Of a stretch of DNA of 14,351 nucleotides, positions 8,063 through 14,351 are shown piece by piece. Numbering within the stretch: the first letter of the stretch is position 1; every line of letters starts with the position of its first letter. The DNA lies in contig JAGCRL010000015.1 of the NCBI GenBank assembly GCA_017964705.1, positions 1-14,351 on the forward strand, given 5' to 3'. The translations under genes and the position numbers were made by a program. The notes under the pieces are model-generated. The model did no database searches. It saw nothing but the letters and a program-made list of their open reading frames with translations, and was not told where the DNA came from. The stretch is from Alphaproteobacteria bacterium. GTDB taxonomy: Bacteria; Pseudomonadota; Alphaproteobacteria; RF32; CAG-239.

Positions 8063-8065
8063 TTT

Positions 8066-9199
8066 ATGAAATTAAAACTATTCTATCCTGATTATGATTG
8101 CTCCATCTTAGGAATCCCCAACGCTTTGTTGCGTCATTACGGGGTTAAAACCGATATTGCCCCGCTACCCTTGTTAGAAAAAGCATTAAAGCATAATCAT
8201 AAAAACGTTATTCTGATTATCTTAGACGGCATGGGCATTGATATGCTGCAACACAACCTGCCGTTTTTTTCATTTTTAAGGCGCCACATCAAAAAACGGA
8301 TTTCTTCTGTTTTTCCCCCCACCACCACTGCTGCCACCACAACTTTTTACAGCGGTTTGCCCCCTGTTGCACACGGTTGGCTCGGTTGGTCACCATATTT
8401 CAAAGATTTAGGGCTTGTTGTTGAACTTTTTACTAACAAAAATTTTTACACCGGTCAAGATATCCCCCAAAATGTTACGCAAAAAATGTCCTATACACAT
8501 ATTTTTGAAAAAATAAAAAACACAAATCCGACCGTTCAAACAACCGAGGTTTTCCCCGCATTCATACGCCCCGGCGGTGTTTCAAGTTTTGATGAATCCT
8601 GCCAACGCATTAAAGCCCAAACCAAAAAACCTGGCTCTCAATTTATCATCGCCTATTGGACCGATCCGGATTCAACCAGCCACAAATTCGGCCCTTATTC
8701 GCCAAACATCAAACAGGTTTTAAAAAACCTAAACTCAAAAATAAAGCAACTTTGCGCCGCTTTAGATGATTCCTTGGTTATCATCACCGCCGATCACGGG
8801 CACATACAAAACAAAAAAGACATTTTCTTAAACGATTATCCGGATTTAATGGATTGTTTAGCTGCACCTTTGTCGCTGGATATGCGTGCCCAAGCCATCT
8901 TTTTAAAACCGGAAAAAGAAACAACCTTTCTTTCTCTGTTTAACCGCTATTTAGCTCAGGATTTTATGCTTATAAAATCGCAAACAGCACTTAACATGAA
9001 TTTATTCGGCGTTGGCCCCGCTCATCCTTATGCTAAAGACTTTTTAGGAGATTATCTCCTCATTTCCACCTCAGAAAAAAGTTTGGCTCAACGTTTTCCG
9101 AATGATTGCCACAAATATTTACCTGGTGCACATTACGGTCTGACCAACCGAGAAATGCTGGTTCCCCTGATTTTGATAGAAAAAAATCCGCATTTTTAG
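8066..9199 (+). CDS. Alkaline-phosphatase-superfamily phosphodiesterase (type I PDE / nucleotide pyrophosphatase-like)
   Basis: The product has 377 residues and belongs by motif to the metal-dependent phosphodiesterase branch of the alkaline phosphatase superfamily. These enzymes use two metals, usually zinc, and a Thr/Ser nucleophile. Visible motifs: VILIILDGMGIDML (48-61, metal ligand Asp54); SVFPPTTTAATTT (81-93, probable nucleophile Thr87 or an adjacent Thr) followed by SGLPPVAHG; YWTDPDSTSHKFG (197-209, ligands Asp200 and His206 by family analogy); ITADHGH (240-246, Asp243 and His244); and PGAHYGLTNREMLVP near the C-terminus (His356). All metal-site motifs are present, so it is probably active. 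There is no signal peptide, unlike many secreted relatives, which implies an intracellular substrate such as a nucleotide or phosphodiester metabolite. The substrate cannot be told from sequence. A GAGG ribosome site overlaps the end of the upstream gene. Confidence 0.88.
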   Translation: MKLKLFYPDYDCSILGIPNALLRHYGVKTDIAPLPLLEKALKHNHKNVILIILDGMGIDMLQHNLPFFSFLRRHIKKRISSVFPPTTTAATTTFYSGLPPVAHGWLGWSPYFKDLGLVVELFTNKNFYTGQDIPQNVTQKMSYTHIFEKIKNTNPTVQTTEVFPAFIRPGGVSSFDESCQRIKAQTKKPGSQFIIAYWTDPDSTSHKFGPYSPNIKQVLKNLNSKIKQLCAALDDSLVIITADHGHIQNKKDIFLNDYPDLMDCLAAPLSLDMRAQAIFLKPEKETTFLSLFNRYLAQDFMLIKSQTALNMNLFGVGPAHPYAKDFLGDYLLISTSEKSLAQRFPNDCHKYLPGAHYGLTNREMLVPLILIEKNPHF

Positions 9200-9227
9200 C
9201 CCCTCTGTCATGCCTCTCAAAAAATTA

Positions 9228-9256
9228 TTGCATTAGCTTCTGATTTGTAGTATAAT
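9228..9256 (+). promoter_or_regulatory. Near-consensus promoter of the 9294-11939 operon
   Basis: TTGCAT (9228-9233), a 17-base spacer and a perfect TATAAT (9251-9256) lie 37 bases upstream of the ATG at 9294. This is one of the two best sigma70-like matches in the window. Confidence 0.75.
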
Positions 9257-9293
9257 CTACCTAAATATTACATTTTCATGAGGAAGAGAGAAA

Positions 9294-10373
9294 ATGACAC
9301 CAAACACAAGTATGTATGAAGCCGCCTGGGACCAAGCTAAAATTTTTTATGATAGTAGCAGTCAAGATGAAGCTGCTTGTAGATTTATTTTCACACAAGC
9401 CTGCATTGCTGCTGCAAACTGTCCCAAACACTACCCCAGAGCTCTTATAGAAGCACTAAAAGAAGTTGGTGACTTTAATGATAAAAATTTAACCAATCTT
9501 CTTTCTCTTTATAATAACGCTGCCATTGCCGCTACAAATATTATAGAAAATAATCCGTCTGGCTCACCAGCCCAATACCTATCTGCAGATTTGCTTAATG
9601 ATATATCTTGTGATTTGCTCTCTCAAATCAGAACTCTTAAACAACAAAGTAAAACCCCCACTCCTGAAGAAAACAAAATTATTCATAGCACAGCCTCAAA
9701 CCTTCTTCAAGGTTATTCTAAAGTAAGTGAATATCGTTCAAATGAGGCACTAAGATTTTATATAGCAGACTTATCTGCTATAGTTAACCCCAATAAAACA
9801 ATCGAAAATATAACCTCTATTATCTGCAAAACTAAACCTTCGGAATATTGCGCCAAAACTGCTTATGAGGCACTATCACAAAACAAAAGCAAATTCAGAT
9901 ATCCGGATGATGTTTCTAATCTATTAAAGGCATATAAAAAAATTAGTTTAGATAATCCTGCTTATGCCGGTGGATCTGCCGATGTAATCTACAATGAAAT
10001 CTTTAACCACTGTTCAACCAATCAAACACTGCAGCAAGAATGCTTAGACACCCTACAATCAGTAATCTACTCAGGAGAATTTTATAAAATTGATCTCCAA
10101 ACGCAATCTAAAATCAATAATTACTGCAATTTAATGAGATCTCGCATAAATATTCGTAATAATTCACGCAGTTCATCTTCAACCAGCCAACCAACCAATT
10201 TCCAAGAAAAAGAAATTAGCTATGGCTATACTCATACCAGAAACAGGCAACAACAACAAGAAGACCTGGAAGAACTAAAACGAGAACAACAACGACAACA
10301 AAAAGAACTAGAACGAAGAAAGCAACAAGAAGAAGAATATGAAATTGATGATGATTATGAAATGGGATATTAA
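9294..10373 (+). CDS. Unrecognised helical protein with charged Gln/Glu/Arg C-terminal tail
   Basis: The product has 359 residues. The start has GAGGAAGAG a few bases upstream. The first 280 or so residues appear to be stacked helices with scattered cysteines (for example FIFTQACIAAANCPKHYP and IICKTKPSEYCAKTAYEAL). A Ser/Asn-rich linker (NIRNNSRSSSSTSQPTNF) follows. From residue 316 a tail of 44 residues begins with a Gln/Glu/Arg/Lys coiled-coil-like stretch (EDLEELKREQQRQQKELERR) and ends acidic (EIDDDYEMGY). There is no signal peptide or membrane segment. The stop codon touches the ATG of the S41 peptidase (TAAATG), which indicates translational coupling and a shared role. It could be a substrate, scaffold or regulator of the peptidase, but that is speculation. 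The family is not recognised. Confidence 0.85.
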   Translation: MTPNTSMYEAAWDQAKIFYDSSSQDEAACRFIFTQACIAAANCPKHYPRALIEALKEVGDFNDKNLTNLLSLYNNAAIAATNIIENNPSGSPAQYLSADLLNDISCDLLSQIRTLKQQSKTPTPEENKIIHSTASNLLQGYSKVSEYRSNEALRFYIADLSAIVNPNKTIENITSIICKTKPSEYCAKTAYEALSQNKSKFRYPDDVSNLLKAYKKISLDNPAYAGGSADVIYNEIFNHCSTNQTLQQECLDTLQSVIYSGEFYKIDLQTQSKINNYCNLMRSRINIRNNSRSSSSTSQPTNFQEKEISYGYTHTRNRQQQQEDLEELKREQQRQQKELERRKQQEEEYEIDDDYEMGY

Positions 10374-11939
10374 ATGGCAACACAAAAAGAAATAGATATC
10401 GCCTTTCAACAGATTGTTTCGTCGGCATCTGATTTAGATATGGTGTTACCAAAACCACCCAAAGCTGCTGATGAAAAATTATCCCCCAAAGAACAACAAA
10501 AAATGCTCGCTGTTTTTGCACGTTATATCAGCGAAGGACATCCCGGTTTTGCCCCCAAAGCATTCGAAAACATCACTTTTTCAGACGCTGTAAAAAATAA
10601 ATTTAAAACCGAATTTGTAAAATTATATCTAAGTTGCAAAGATGAATGTAACCTAGCAGACATGGGCAAAAAACTTTTCCTGTTTGCCAAAAAACATCTT
10701 CCGGATAATCACTTTAATGTTTACAATTCACAAGGCACTCCTATCGGTATGACCTTAAACAAACAAGACCATGCTGCTTTTAAGAAAGAACTTACCACCT
10801 ACTTACAACAACAAAATATTGATTCCTCCCAACGCGGCATACTTGAACATTTCTATTCAAAGCGCCGCCAAGTCGGAAAAAATTTATTTTATGACGAAGA
10901 ATTTGAGCTTTTACAACAAAATGGTGCCAAAATTTTATCCGATAAACAAGGCAAAACTTGGCGCATGACCAAAATCAATCACCACGGTCAAAATCTCATG
11001 ATAATCGGCATGAAACGTTTTGATGCCATAGCCGCAAATGGTCAATTAAACAAAGACTTAATCAAAGATTACACTGCTTTAGCTAAAGAATTTTCCAAAC
11101 AGGAACACACTCTTTGTGATGCGCTGATTTTAGATTTACGCGGCAATCTTGGCGGCTGGCCCTATATCGGCGACTATATCGCTCGCACGTTATATGGAAA
11201 CACCGTCTCAACCGAACCGCAAAGACATCTTAAAATGGATACTTTAGCCGCCAAATTAAGTTATGCTTTCATGGTACAAGAAGATTATAACAGCTATACA
11301 AATAAAAAAGCACGTTTAAGATTAATGCATGAACGACAAAACACTCAATACCATCAAACCGACACACCTTGGGCCGAAGCTCATCCGTTTAATCCGAAAT
11401 TAGGCTACCAAAAGCCGATTTTGGTATTAACCGACCAATCCACCGGCTCAAATGCGGAACAGACCATCGGTCGTTTACGTGAACATCCGTTCGTACGCAC
11501 TTTGGGTGAGCATAGTTACGGTGTAGTTCAATATCATCCGGCCGCAACTCCATCAACATCTATTCCTTTGCCCTATGGCTTAAAAATAGCCGTCCCGCCG
11601 GAAGGCTTTTCCGGTCCTAACGGAGAAAAACTGGAAGGCATCGGCTATCAGCCGGATTATCCTACTCCCAAAGGTCAAGATGCTCTGTTAGCAGGGTTAG
11701 AAAATTTTGCAAAAATTACTCAAGAAATTTTACAACACTTGCCACCGGAACAAGTTGTTACCTCTCAAGCCAAACGTGAAGCAAAAATTGATGAAACAAC
11801 CAACCGCAACCTTCAAGGTATCGCCCCCGATAATCCTGAATTACGAGCCGCCTTTAATGAGTTGGTAGAAACAACTGCCGTTATTCCGCAATTAAAAACC
11901 TCAGCCACTCATATCAAATCCAAAGACCATCAATCATAA
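10374..11939 (+). CDS. S41-family (C-terminal processing-type) peptidase without export signal
   Basis: The product has 521 residues. The region from about 205 to 430 carries the S41 core: ALILDLRGNLGGWP (250-263), ILVLTDQSTGSNAEQTIG (349-366) with likely nucleophile Ser359, LGEHSYGVV (377-385), and EGIGYQPDYP (421-430), which matches the usual GxGxxPD end. The usual Ser-Lys pair of CtpA-type enzymes is not obvious after Ser359 (AEQTIGRLRE). The tricorn/retinal-binding-type Ser-His arrangement is therefore also possible. The N-terminal 200 residues contain a helical segment and a LPDNHFNVYNSQG stretch, and no PDZ domain was recognised. The N-terminus (MATQKEIDIAFQQIV) has no signal peptide, so it is probably cytoplasmic, unlike most S41 peptidases. 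It begins directly after the upstream stop codon with only a weak ribosome site, consistent with coupling. Confidence 0.85.
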   Translation: MATQKEIDIAFQQIVSSASDLDMVLPKPPKAADEKLSPKEQQKMLAVFARYISEGHPGFAPKAFENITFSDAVKNKFKTEFVKLYLSCKDECNLADMGKKLFLFAKKHLPDNHFNVYNSQGTPIGMTLNKQDHAAFKKELTTYLQQQNIDSSQRGILEHFYSKRRQVGKNLFYDEEFELLQQNGAKILSDKQGKTWRMTKINHHGQNLMIIGMKRFDAIAANGQLNKDLIKDYTALAKEFSKQEHTLCDALILDLRGNLGGWPYIGDYIARTLYGNTVSTEPQRHLKMDTLAAKLSYAFMVQEDYNSYTNKKARLRLMHERQNTQYHQTDTPWAEAHPFNPKLGYQKPILVLTDQSTGSNAEQTIGRLREHPFVRTLGEHSYGVVQYHPAATPSTSIPLPYGLKIAVPPEGFSGPNGEKLEGIGYQPDYPTPKGQDALLAGLENFAKITQEILQHLPPEQVVTSQAKREAKIDETTNRNLQGIAPDNPELRAAFNELVETTAVIPQLKTSATHIKSKDHQS

Positions 11940-11955
11940 CCAAAATCTCCCCTCA

Positions 11956-11992
11956 TAATTTAACGATTTTTTTGTAAACCGCTGTTAAATTA
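11956..11992. other. AT-rich inverted repeat between the S41 peptidase and the next gene
   Basis: TAATTTAAC (11956-11964) and GTTAAATTA (11984-11992) are perfect 9-base inverted arms around a 19-base spacer. They lie 17 bases after the peptidase stop and 37 bases before the next ATG. This could be an operator or a weak hairpin. It does not look like a standard terminator because no GC stem is present. No confident promoter was found in this gap. Confidence 0.3.
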
Positions 11993-12028
11993 CAATTGTT
12001 TTTATATATTAAATTTGGAACAAAAATC

Positions 12029-13012
12029 ATGGATACGGAACATATCAGATTTTATAAAAATAAATCTAAACTTTTACTTTGTATACTGGCATGCGCCATC
12101 TTTATCGTTGGTGGTTATTTTATGATAATAGATGAAAAAGGCACCCTTTCAGATAAATTAGTCGGATATTCGGCAATACTTTTCTTTGGATTAGGTGTTA
12201 TAGTATTTTGTTTTAGCTTATTTAGCAAAAAAGCCTATATAGAAATTACCCCAACATACATTAAAATTGGCAATTTTGATAGATTATTGTGGAAAGATAT
12301 CACCTACCTTAATGCAACTATTCATAAGAGCACCGCTTTTTTGTCACTTGAAGTTAAAGATCTTTCCAAATACAAACTCACTTTTGTTCAAAAACTTAAT
12401 CTATATACCGGTTTTTCTCCTTTTTTTATTACATCATTAGATCTATCCAAACAAGATTATGAACAATTAAAAACCATCTTAAGACAACGCATCCCGCAAA
12501 ACGATTTTGAATATCAAGATGAAATTATGCGCACAAGTTGTTATAAATTTCATCGAAAATATAAACTTCCACTTTTTATACTTGGAGGTATCATCTCTAC
12601 AATTCCTTTGTATTATTATTTTCTAGTAATAAAATTCTATAATTTCACATATACAACAATACAACTGTATGGATTTGCTTTATATATACCCTGCATTTTC
12701 ATACTTAGTGCTATATTATACAAATTTAAAGCCTATATAGAAATTACCCCGACACACATCAGAATAAATAATTCTGATAAATTATTGTGGGAAGATATCA
12801 TCTGTCTCAGAACAATTAATATTGAGAAATCCGTTTTCTGGGTGCTGGAGATTGAAGATCTTTCCAAATACCACCTCACTTATTCTCAAAAAAATATGCT
12901 AAAATCAGGTCTTTCACCTTTCATGATTGCCCCGTCATATCTTTCACAAAAAAATTGCGAACAATTAAAAAACATCCTAAAACTGCACATCACACAAAAT
13001 GACTTAGATTAA
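12029..13012 (+). CDS. Membrane protein made of two tandem STM3941-like units
   Basis: The product has 327 residues from ATG 12029. A TTG 33 bases upstream is in frame but gives an unlikely N-terminus. GGAA lies 8 bases before the chosen ATG. Each half has two membrane segments and then a soluble beta-rich domain: TM at about 15-34 and 45-65 with a domain at 69-160, then TM at about 179-201 and 213-231 with a domain at 235-325. The two soluble domains share AYIEITPT, LLW.DI, DLSKY.LT..QK, SPF.I, EQLK.IL and QND. This layout (TM hairpin, then a PH-like strand pattern with W.DI and a DPEKY-like turn) recalls the STM3941 family of bacterial uncharacterised proteins, which usually have one unit. 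That assignment is from memory. It lies in the inner membrane by inference. No function is known. Confidence 0.78.
   Translation: MDTEHIRFYKNKSKLLLCILACAIFIVGGYFMIIDEKGTLSDKLVGYSAILFFGLGVIVFCFSLFSKKAYIEITPTYIKIGNFDRLLWKDITYLNATIHKSTAFLSLEVKDLSKYKLTFVQKLNLYTGFSPFFITSLDLSKQDYEQLKTILRQRIPQNDFEYQDEIMRTSCYKFHRKYKLPLFILGGIISTIPLYYYFLVIKFYNFTYTTIQLYGFALYIPCIFILSAILYKFKAYIEITPTHIRINNSDKLLWEDIICLRTINIEKSVFWVLEIEDLSKYHLTYSQKNMLKSGLSPFMIAPSYLSQKNCEQLKNILKLHITQNDLD
12230..12252 (+). repeat. 23-base identical tract marking the internal gene duplication, copy 1
   Basis: This tract is identical to 12728-12750, an offset of 498 bases or 166 codons, and encodes KAYIEITP. Surrounding codons of the two units are similar but divergent. 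The duplication is older than those in the giant surface-protein gene. Confidence 0.85.
12728..12750 (+). repeat. 23-base identical tract marking the internal gene duplication, copy 2
   Basis: This is the partner of 12230-12252, in the same reading frame, at the start of the second soluble domain. Confidence 0.85.
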
Positions 13013-13024
13013 TATCGCCAATTT

Positions 13025-13636
13025 TTACTTTTTCTTTTTTAGGCATTCCATCAGCCAATTATCCAAAAACTCCATTTGTTTTTCGGTATGAAACCAGTGC
13101 TCCCCGTTTTTCATCACTGTCACTATTGCCTGATGAGAGCGAGCAAAATCATAAATTGTTTCTTTAGAGATCAAATGATCTTTTTCGGCATACAAAATAT
13201 CTGTCGGCACATTCCACACAATCGGATGCGCTCGCACATAGCAAAGATATTTCCACGATAATATTTCCCCTGGCGAAATAGCTATTTCCTTTTTTTCTGC
13301 CAATTTTTCTTCGCTGATATCCGCCCAAAACATCATATTCTCAATCAATTTTTCCATATCCACCACAGGCGAAATAAAAAACGCTCGCTCAATTTTTTTA
13401 TCTGCCCACGCGTTCATCGCAAAATACGCCCCAAGACTGTTAGCAATAATGTTGATACTTTCATACTGTTTAGAAAGCGTTTGATACGCTCTCATAAATT
13501 CTTCTTTGCTATCCCACGGTGTAACACTTTTATAATCCAACCCTATTACATCTGCGTTTACAAAAATTTTTTTATAATGTTCTGCCTCTTTAGCATCACC
13601 GTCTTTACCGTGAACATATAAAAATAACTTTTTCAT
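13025..13636 (-). CDS. Small alpha/beta hydrolase (RBBP9/YdeN-like)
   Basis: The product has 203 residues from ATG 13636. An ATG directly before it (13639) is possible, but AAGAAG lies 7 bases from the chosen one. A longer reading from 13690 would overlap the upstream gene and lacks family-like sequence. MKKLFLYVHGKDG (1-13) is the first strand with an oxyanion-type HG. IIANSLGAYFAM (63-74) is the nucleophile elbow with Ser67, in a variant AxSxG form. Asp153 (YAEKDHLI) and His180 (NGEHWF) complete the expected triad. It has no signal peptide, so it is cytoplasmic. It is a likely serine hydrolase or esterase of unknown substrate. It follows the acetyltransferase by about 23 bases in the same operon and is convergent with the STM3941-like gene, with 12 bases between their stop codons. 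Confidence 0.85.
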   Translation of the reverse strand: MKKLFLYVHGKDGDAKEAEHYKKIFVNADVIGLDYKSVTPWDSKEEFMRAYQTLSKQYESINIIANSLGAYFAMNAWADKKIERAFFISPVVDMEKLIENMMFWADISEEKLAEKKEIAISPGEILSWKYLCYVRAHPIVWNVPTDILYAEKDHLISKETIYDFARSHQAIVTVMKNGEHWFHTEKQMEFLDNWLMECLKKKK

Positions 13637-13659
13637 CATCGTTCTTCTTAAAAATTTTT

Positions 13660-14151
13660 TTAAACAAATCCCAAAGGTTTCCCTTTCCATTTAACCGCCA
13701 CCGTCACATTATCCAATGATTTTGCCATTGTAATATTATTTCCCTTATACGCAAAATCTTTTTGAAAACCTTTCTTAGTATACAATTTAACCGCAATTTT
13801 ATTAATAACCTTATCCGTATAAAGTCGGCATACTTTATAGCCGTAATTTTTCATCATCTCCAGTTGCAAATCCAACATCGCCGCCCCATATCCCTTTCGA
13901 CGACATTCCGGACGCACTCCGAACCATCCCAACCAACACTCCTCATTTTTATCGGCATACACTCCCGAAACCCCGACCACTTCATTACCCTCATAACCCA
14001 GATAATACTCTAATCGTTTCAAATCATGTTTTCCGCTGATAGCTTTTTCAAAATGACCTAAATCATACTGCGTTTCTTCCTTAAATATTTCATAAAAGAA
14101 ACTTCTCACCATTTCAACATCATCTTTAGTTGTAACTTTACGCAATTCCAT
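13660..14151 (-). CDS. GNAT-family N-acetyltransferase
   Basis: The product has 163 residues, the usual GNAT size. AAGGTG lies upstream of ATG 14151. The fold order is clear: an N-terminal strand and helix (MELRKVTTKDDVEMV), a central strand pair (LGYEGNEVVGVSGVYAD), motif A (WFGVRPECRRKGYGAAML, 76-93) with the acetyl-CoA pyrophosphate loop R84-x-x-G87-x-G89, and motif B with Tyr124 and GF (VKLYTKKGF, 121-129). The acceptor is unknown and may be a small amine or a protein N-terminus. A 15-residue tail (VTVAVKWKGKPLGFV) follows the core. It is the first gene of the operon with the alpha/beta hydrolase. Its promoter is well defined at 14181-14209. Confidence 0.92.
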   Translation of the reverse strand: MELRKVTTKDDVEMVRSFFYEIFKEETQYDLGHFEKAISGKHDLKRLEYYLGYEGNEVVGVSGVYADKNEECWLGWFGVRPECRRKGYGAAMLDLQLEMMKNYGYKVCRLYTDKVINKIAVKLYTKKGFQKDFAYKGNNITMAKSLDNVTVAVKWKGKPLGFV

Positions 14152-14180
14152 ATTTTCACCTTTTATGCATTTCCTATTGG

Positions 14181-14209
14181 AATATATGATAAAAACTTTT
14201 CATCGTCAA
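14181..14209 (-). promoter_or_regulatory. Promoter of the acetyltransferase-hydrolase operon
   Basis: On the minus strand, TTGACG (14209-14204), a 17-base spacer and TATATT (14186-14181) give a near-consensus sigma70-like promoter. The predicted start near 14175 leaves a leader of about 24 bases with the AAGGTG ribosome site. Confidence 0.75.
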
Positions 14210-14240
14210 GATAGCTTCAAAATAAAAAACAATTTGCAAA

Positions 14241-14276
14241 AAAAATCCCTCAAGTCTGCTGACTTGGGGGATTTTT
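14241..14276 (-). terminator. Strong Rho-independent terminator
   Basis: A 16-base-pair stem (14241-14256 with 14261-14276, one G-U pair) closes a TGCT tetraloop. On the minus strand the stem leads into eight consecutive T. It lies 20 bases past the stop codon of the partial gene at 14297 and ends that transcript before the acetyltransferase promoter. The arm is A/T-flanked on both sides, so it may also work on the plus strand. Confidence 0.93.
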
Positions 14277-14296
14277 GTTCGTGTTTTGGATTGGAT

Positions 14297-14351
14297 TCAC
14301 TCCTCTTCGGCCTCGCGGCCTTCGAAGTCGTCGTCTACGAAGTCGTCATCG
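14297..14351 (-). CDS. C-terminal end of a protein with an acidic tail (5' end outside window)
   Basis: Read on the minus strand, the last 17 codons are DDDFVDDDFEGREAEEE followed by TGA (14299-14297). The frame choice rests on the run of acidic codons, the position of a strong terminator 20 bases further on, and the absence of stops. The codons are strikingly GC-rich (GAC, GCC, GGC, CGC) compared with the AT-rich neighbours, as in a highly expressed or foreign gene. The protein cannot be identified from this fragment. Confidence 0.6.
   Translation of the reverse strand, partial: DDDFVDDDFEGREAEEE

Noticed and set aside
10216..10521. Minus-strand frame encoding a very Val/Leu/Phe-rich peptide
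   Set aside because: It is the reverse of the CAA/GAA-rich tail of the 9294 gene and the start of the peptidase. The apparent hydrophobicity is only the complement of Gln/Glu/Lys codons.
9294..11939. Phage or toxin-antitoxin module
   Set aside because: Gene sizes and motifs fit neither. There are no integrase, capsid, toxin or DNA-binding motifs and no attachment-site repeats.
11996..12028. TTG start for the STM3941-like gene giving 11 more residues
   Set aside because: The added residues overlap the AT-rich gap and have no ribosome site, while ATG at 12029 has GGAA at proper spacing and gives a sensible N-terminus.
13637..13690. Longer N-terminus of the hydrolase overlapping the acetyltransferase gene
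   Set aside because: The hydrolase fold begins at MKKLFLYVHG. The extension is translated acetyltransferase 3' sequence in another frame, and a ribosome site lies just before 13636-13639.

Overview
The window is AT-rich DNA with bacterial gene organisation: Shine-Dalgarno sites, sigma70-like promoters with 17-base spacers, U-tract terminators and short intergenic gaps. No rRNA, tRNA, CRISPR array or insertion sequence is visible. A giant signal-peptide-bearing beta-helix surface protein (classical in proteins with an outer membrane) beside cytoplasmic housekeeping genes points to a Gram-negative, possibly host-associated bacterium. A low-GC gut alphaproteobacterium would fit, but that is only an inference and no taxonomic marker here settles it.

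Layout. (1) Bases 1-5535, minus strand: the first 1845 codons of one enormous exported repeat protein, open at the window edge. It has a signal peptide, two stretches of polymorphic-membrane-protein-like right-handed beta-helix, and three related interrupting modules. Its DNA carries recent internal duplications. (2) 5741-7225, minus strand: serS (seryl-tRNA synthetase) with its own promoter, a leader of about 105 bases and a strong terminator. (3) 7277-9199, plus strand: a two-gene operon of an unrecognised helical protein and a cytoplasmic alkaline-phosphatase-superfamily phosphodiesterase. (4) 9228-11939, plus strand: a second two-gene operon, with a near-consensus promoter, of an unrecognised helical protein with a charged Gln/Glu/Arg tail and an S41-family peptidase that lacks an export signal. 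(5) 12029-13012, plus strand: a four-TM protein made of two tandem copies of an STM3941-like unit. (6) 13025-14209, minus strand: a GNAT acetyltransferase and a small alpha/beta hydrolase in one operon with a clear promoter, convergent with (5). (7) 14241-14351, minus strand: a terminator and the last 17 codons of a gene with an acidic C-terminus and much GC-richer codons.

Functional links. serS is housekeeping and does not obviously relate to its neighbours, although its promoter is strikingly similar to that of the giant adhesin-like gene. The pairs 7331/8066, 9294/10374 and 14151/13636 are each tightly spaced and probably co-transcribed. The most unusual items are the mosaic repeat protein, the leaderless S41 peptidase paired with an unknown tail-bearing partner, the internally duplicated membrane protein, and the atypical serS sequence signature.
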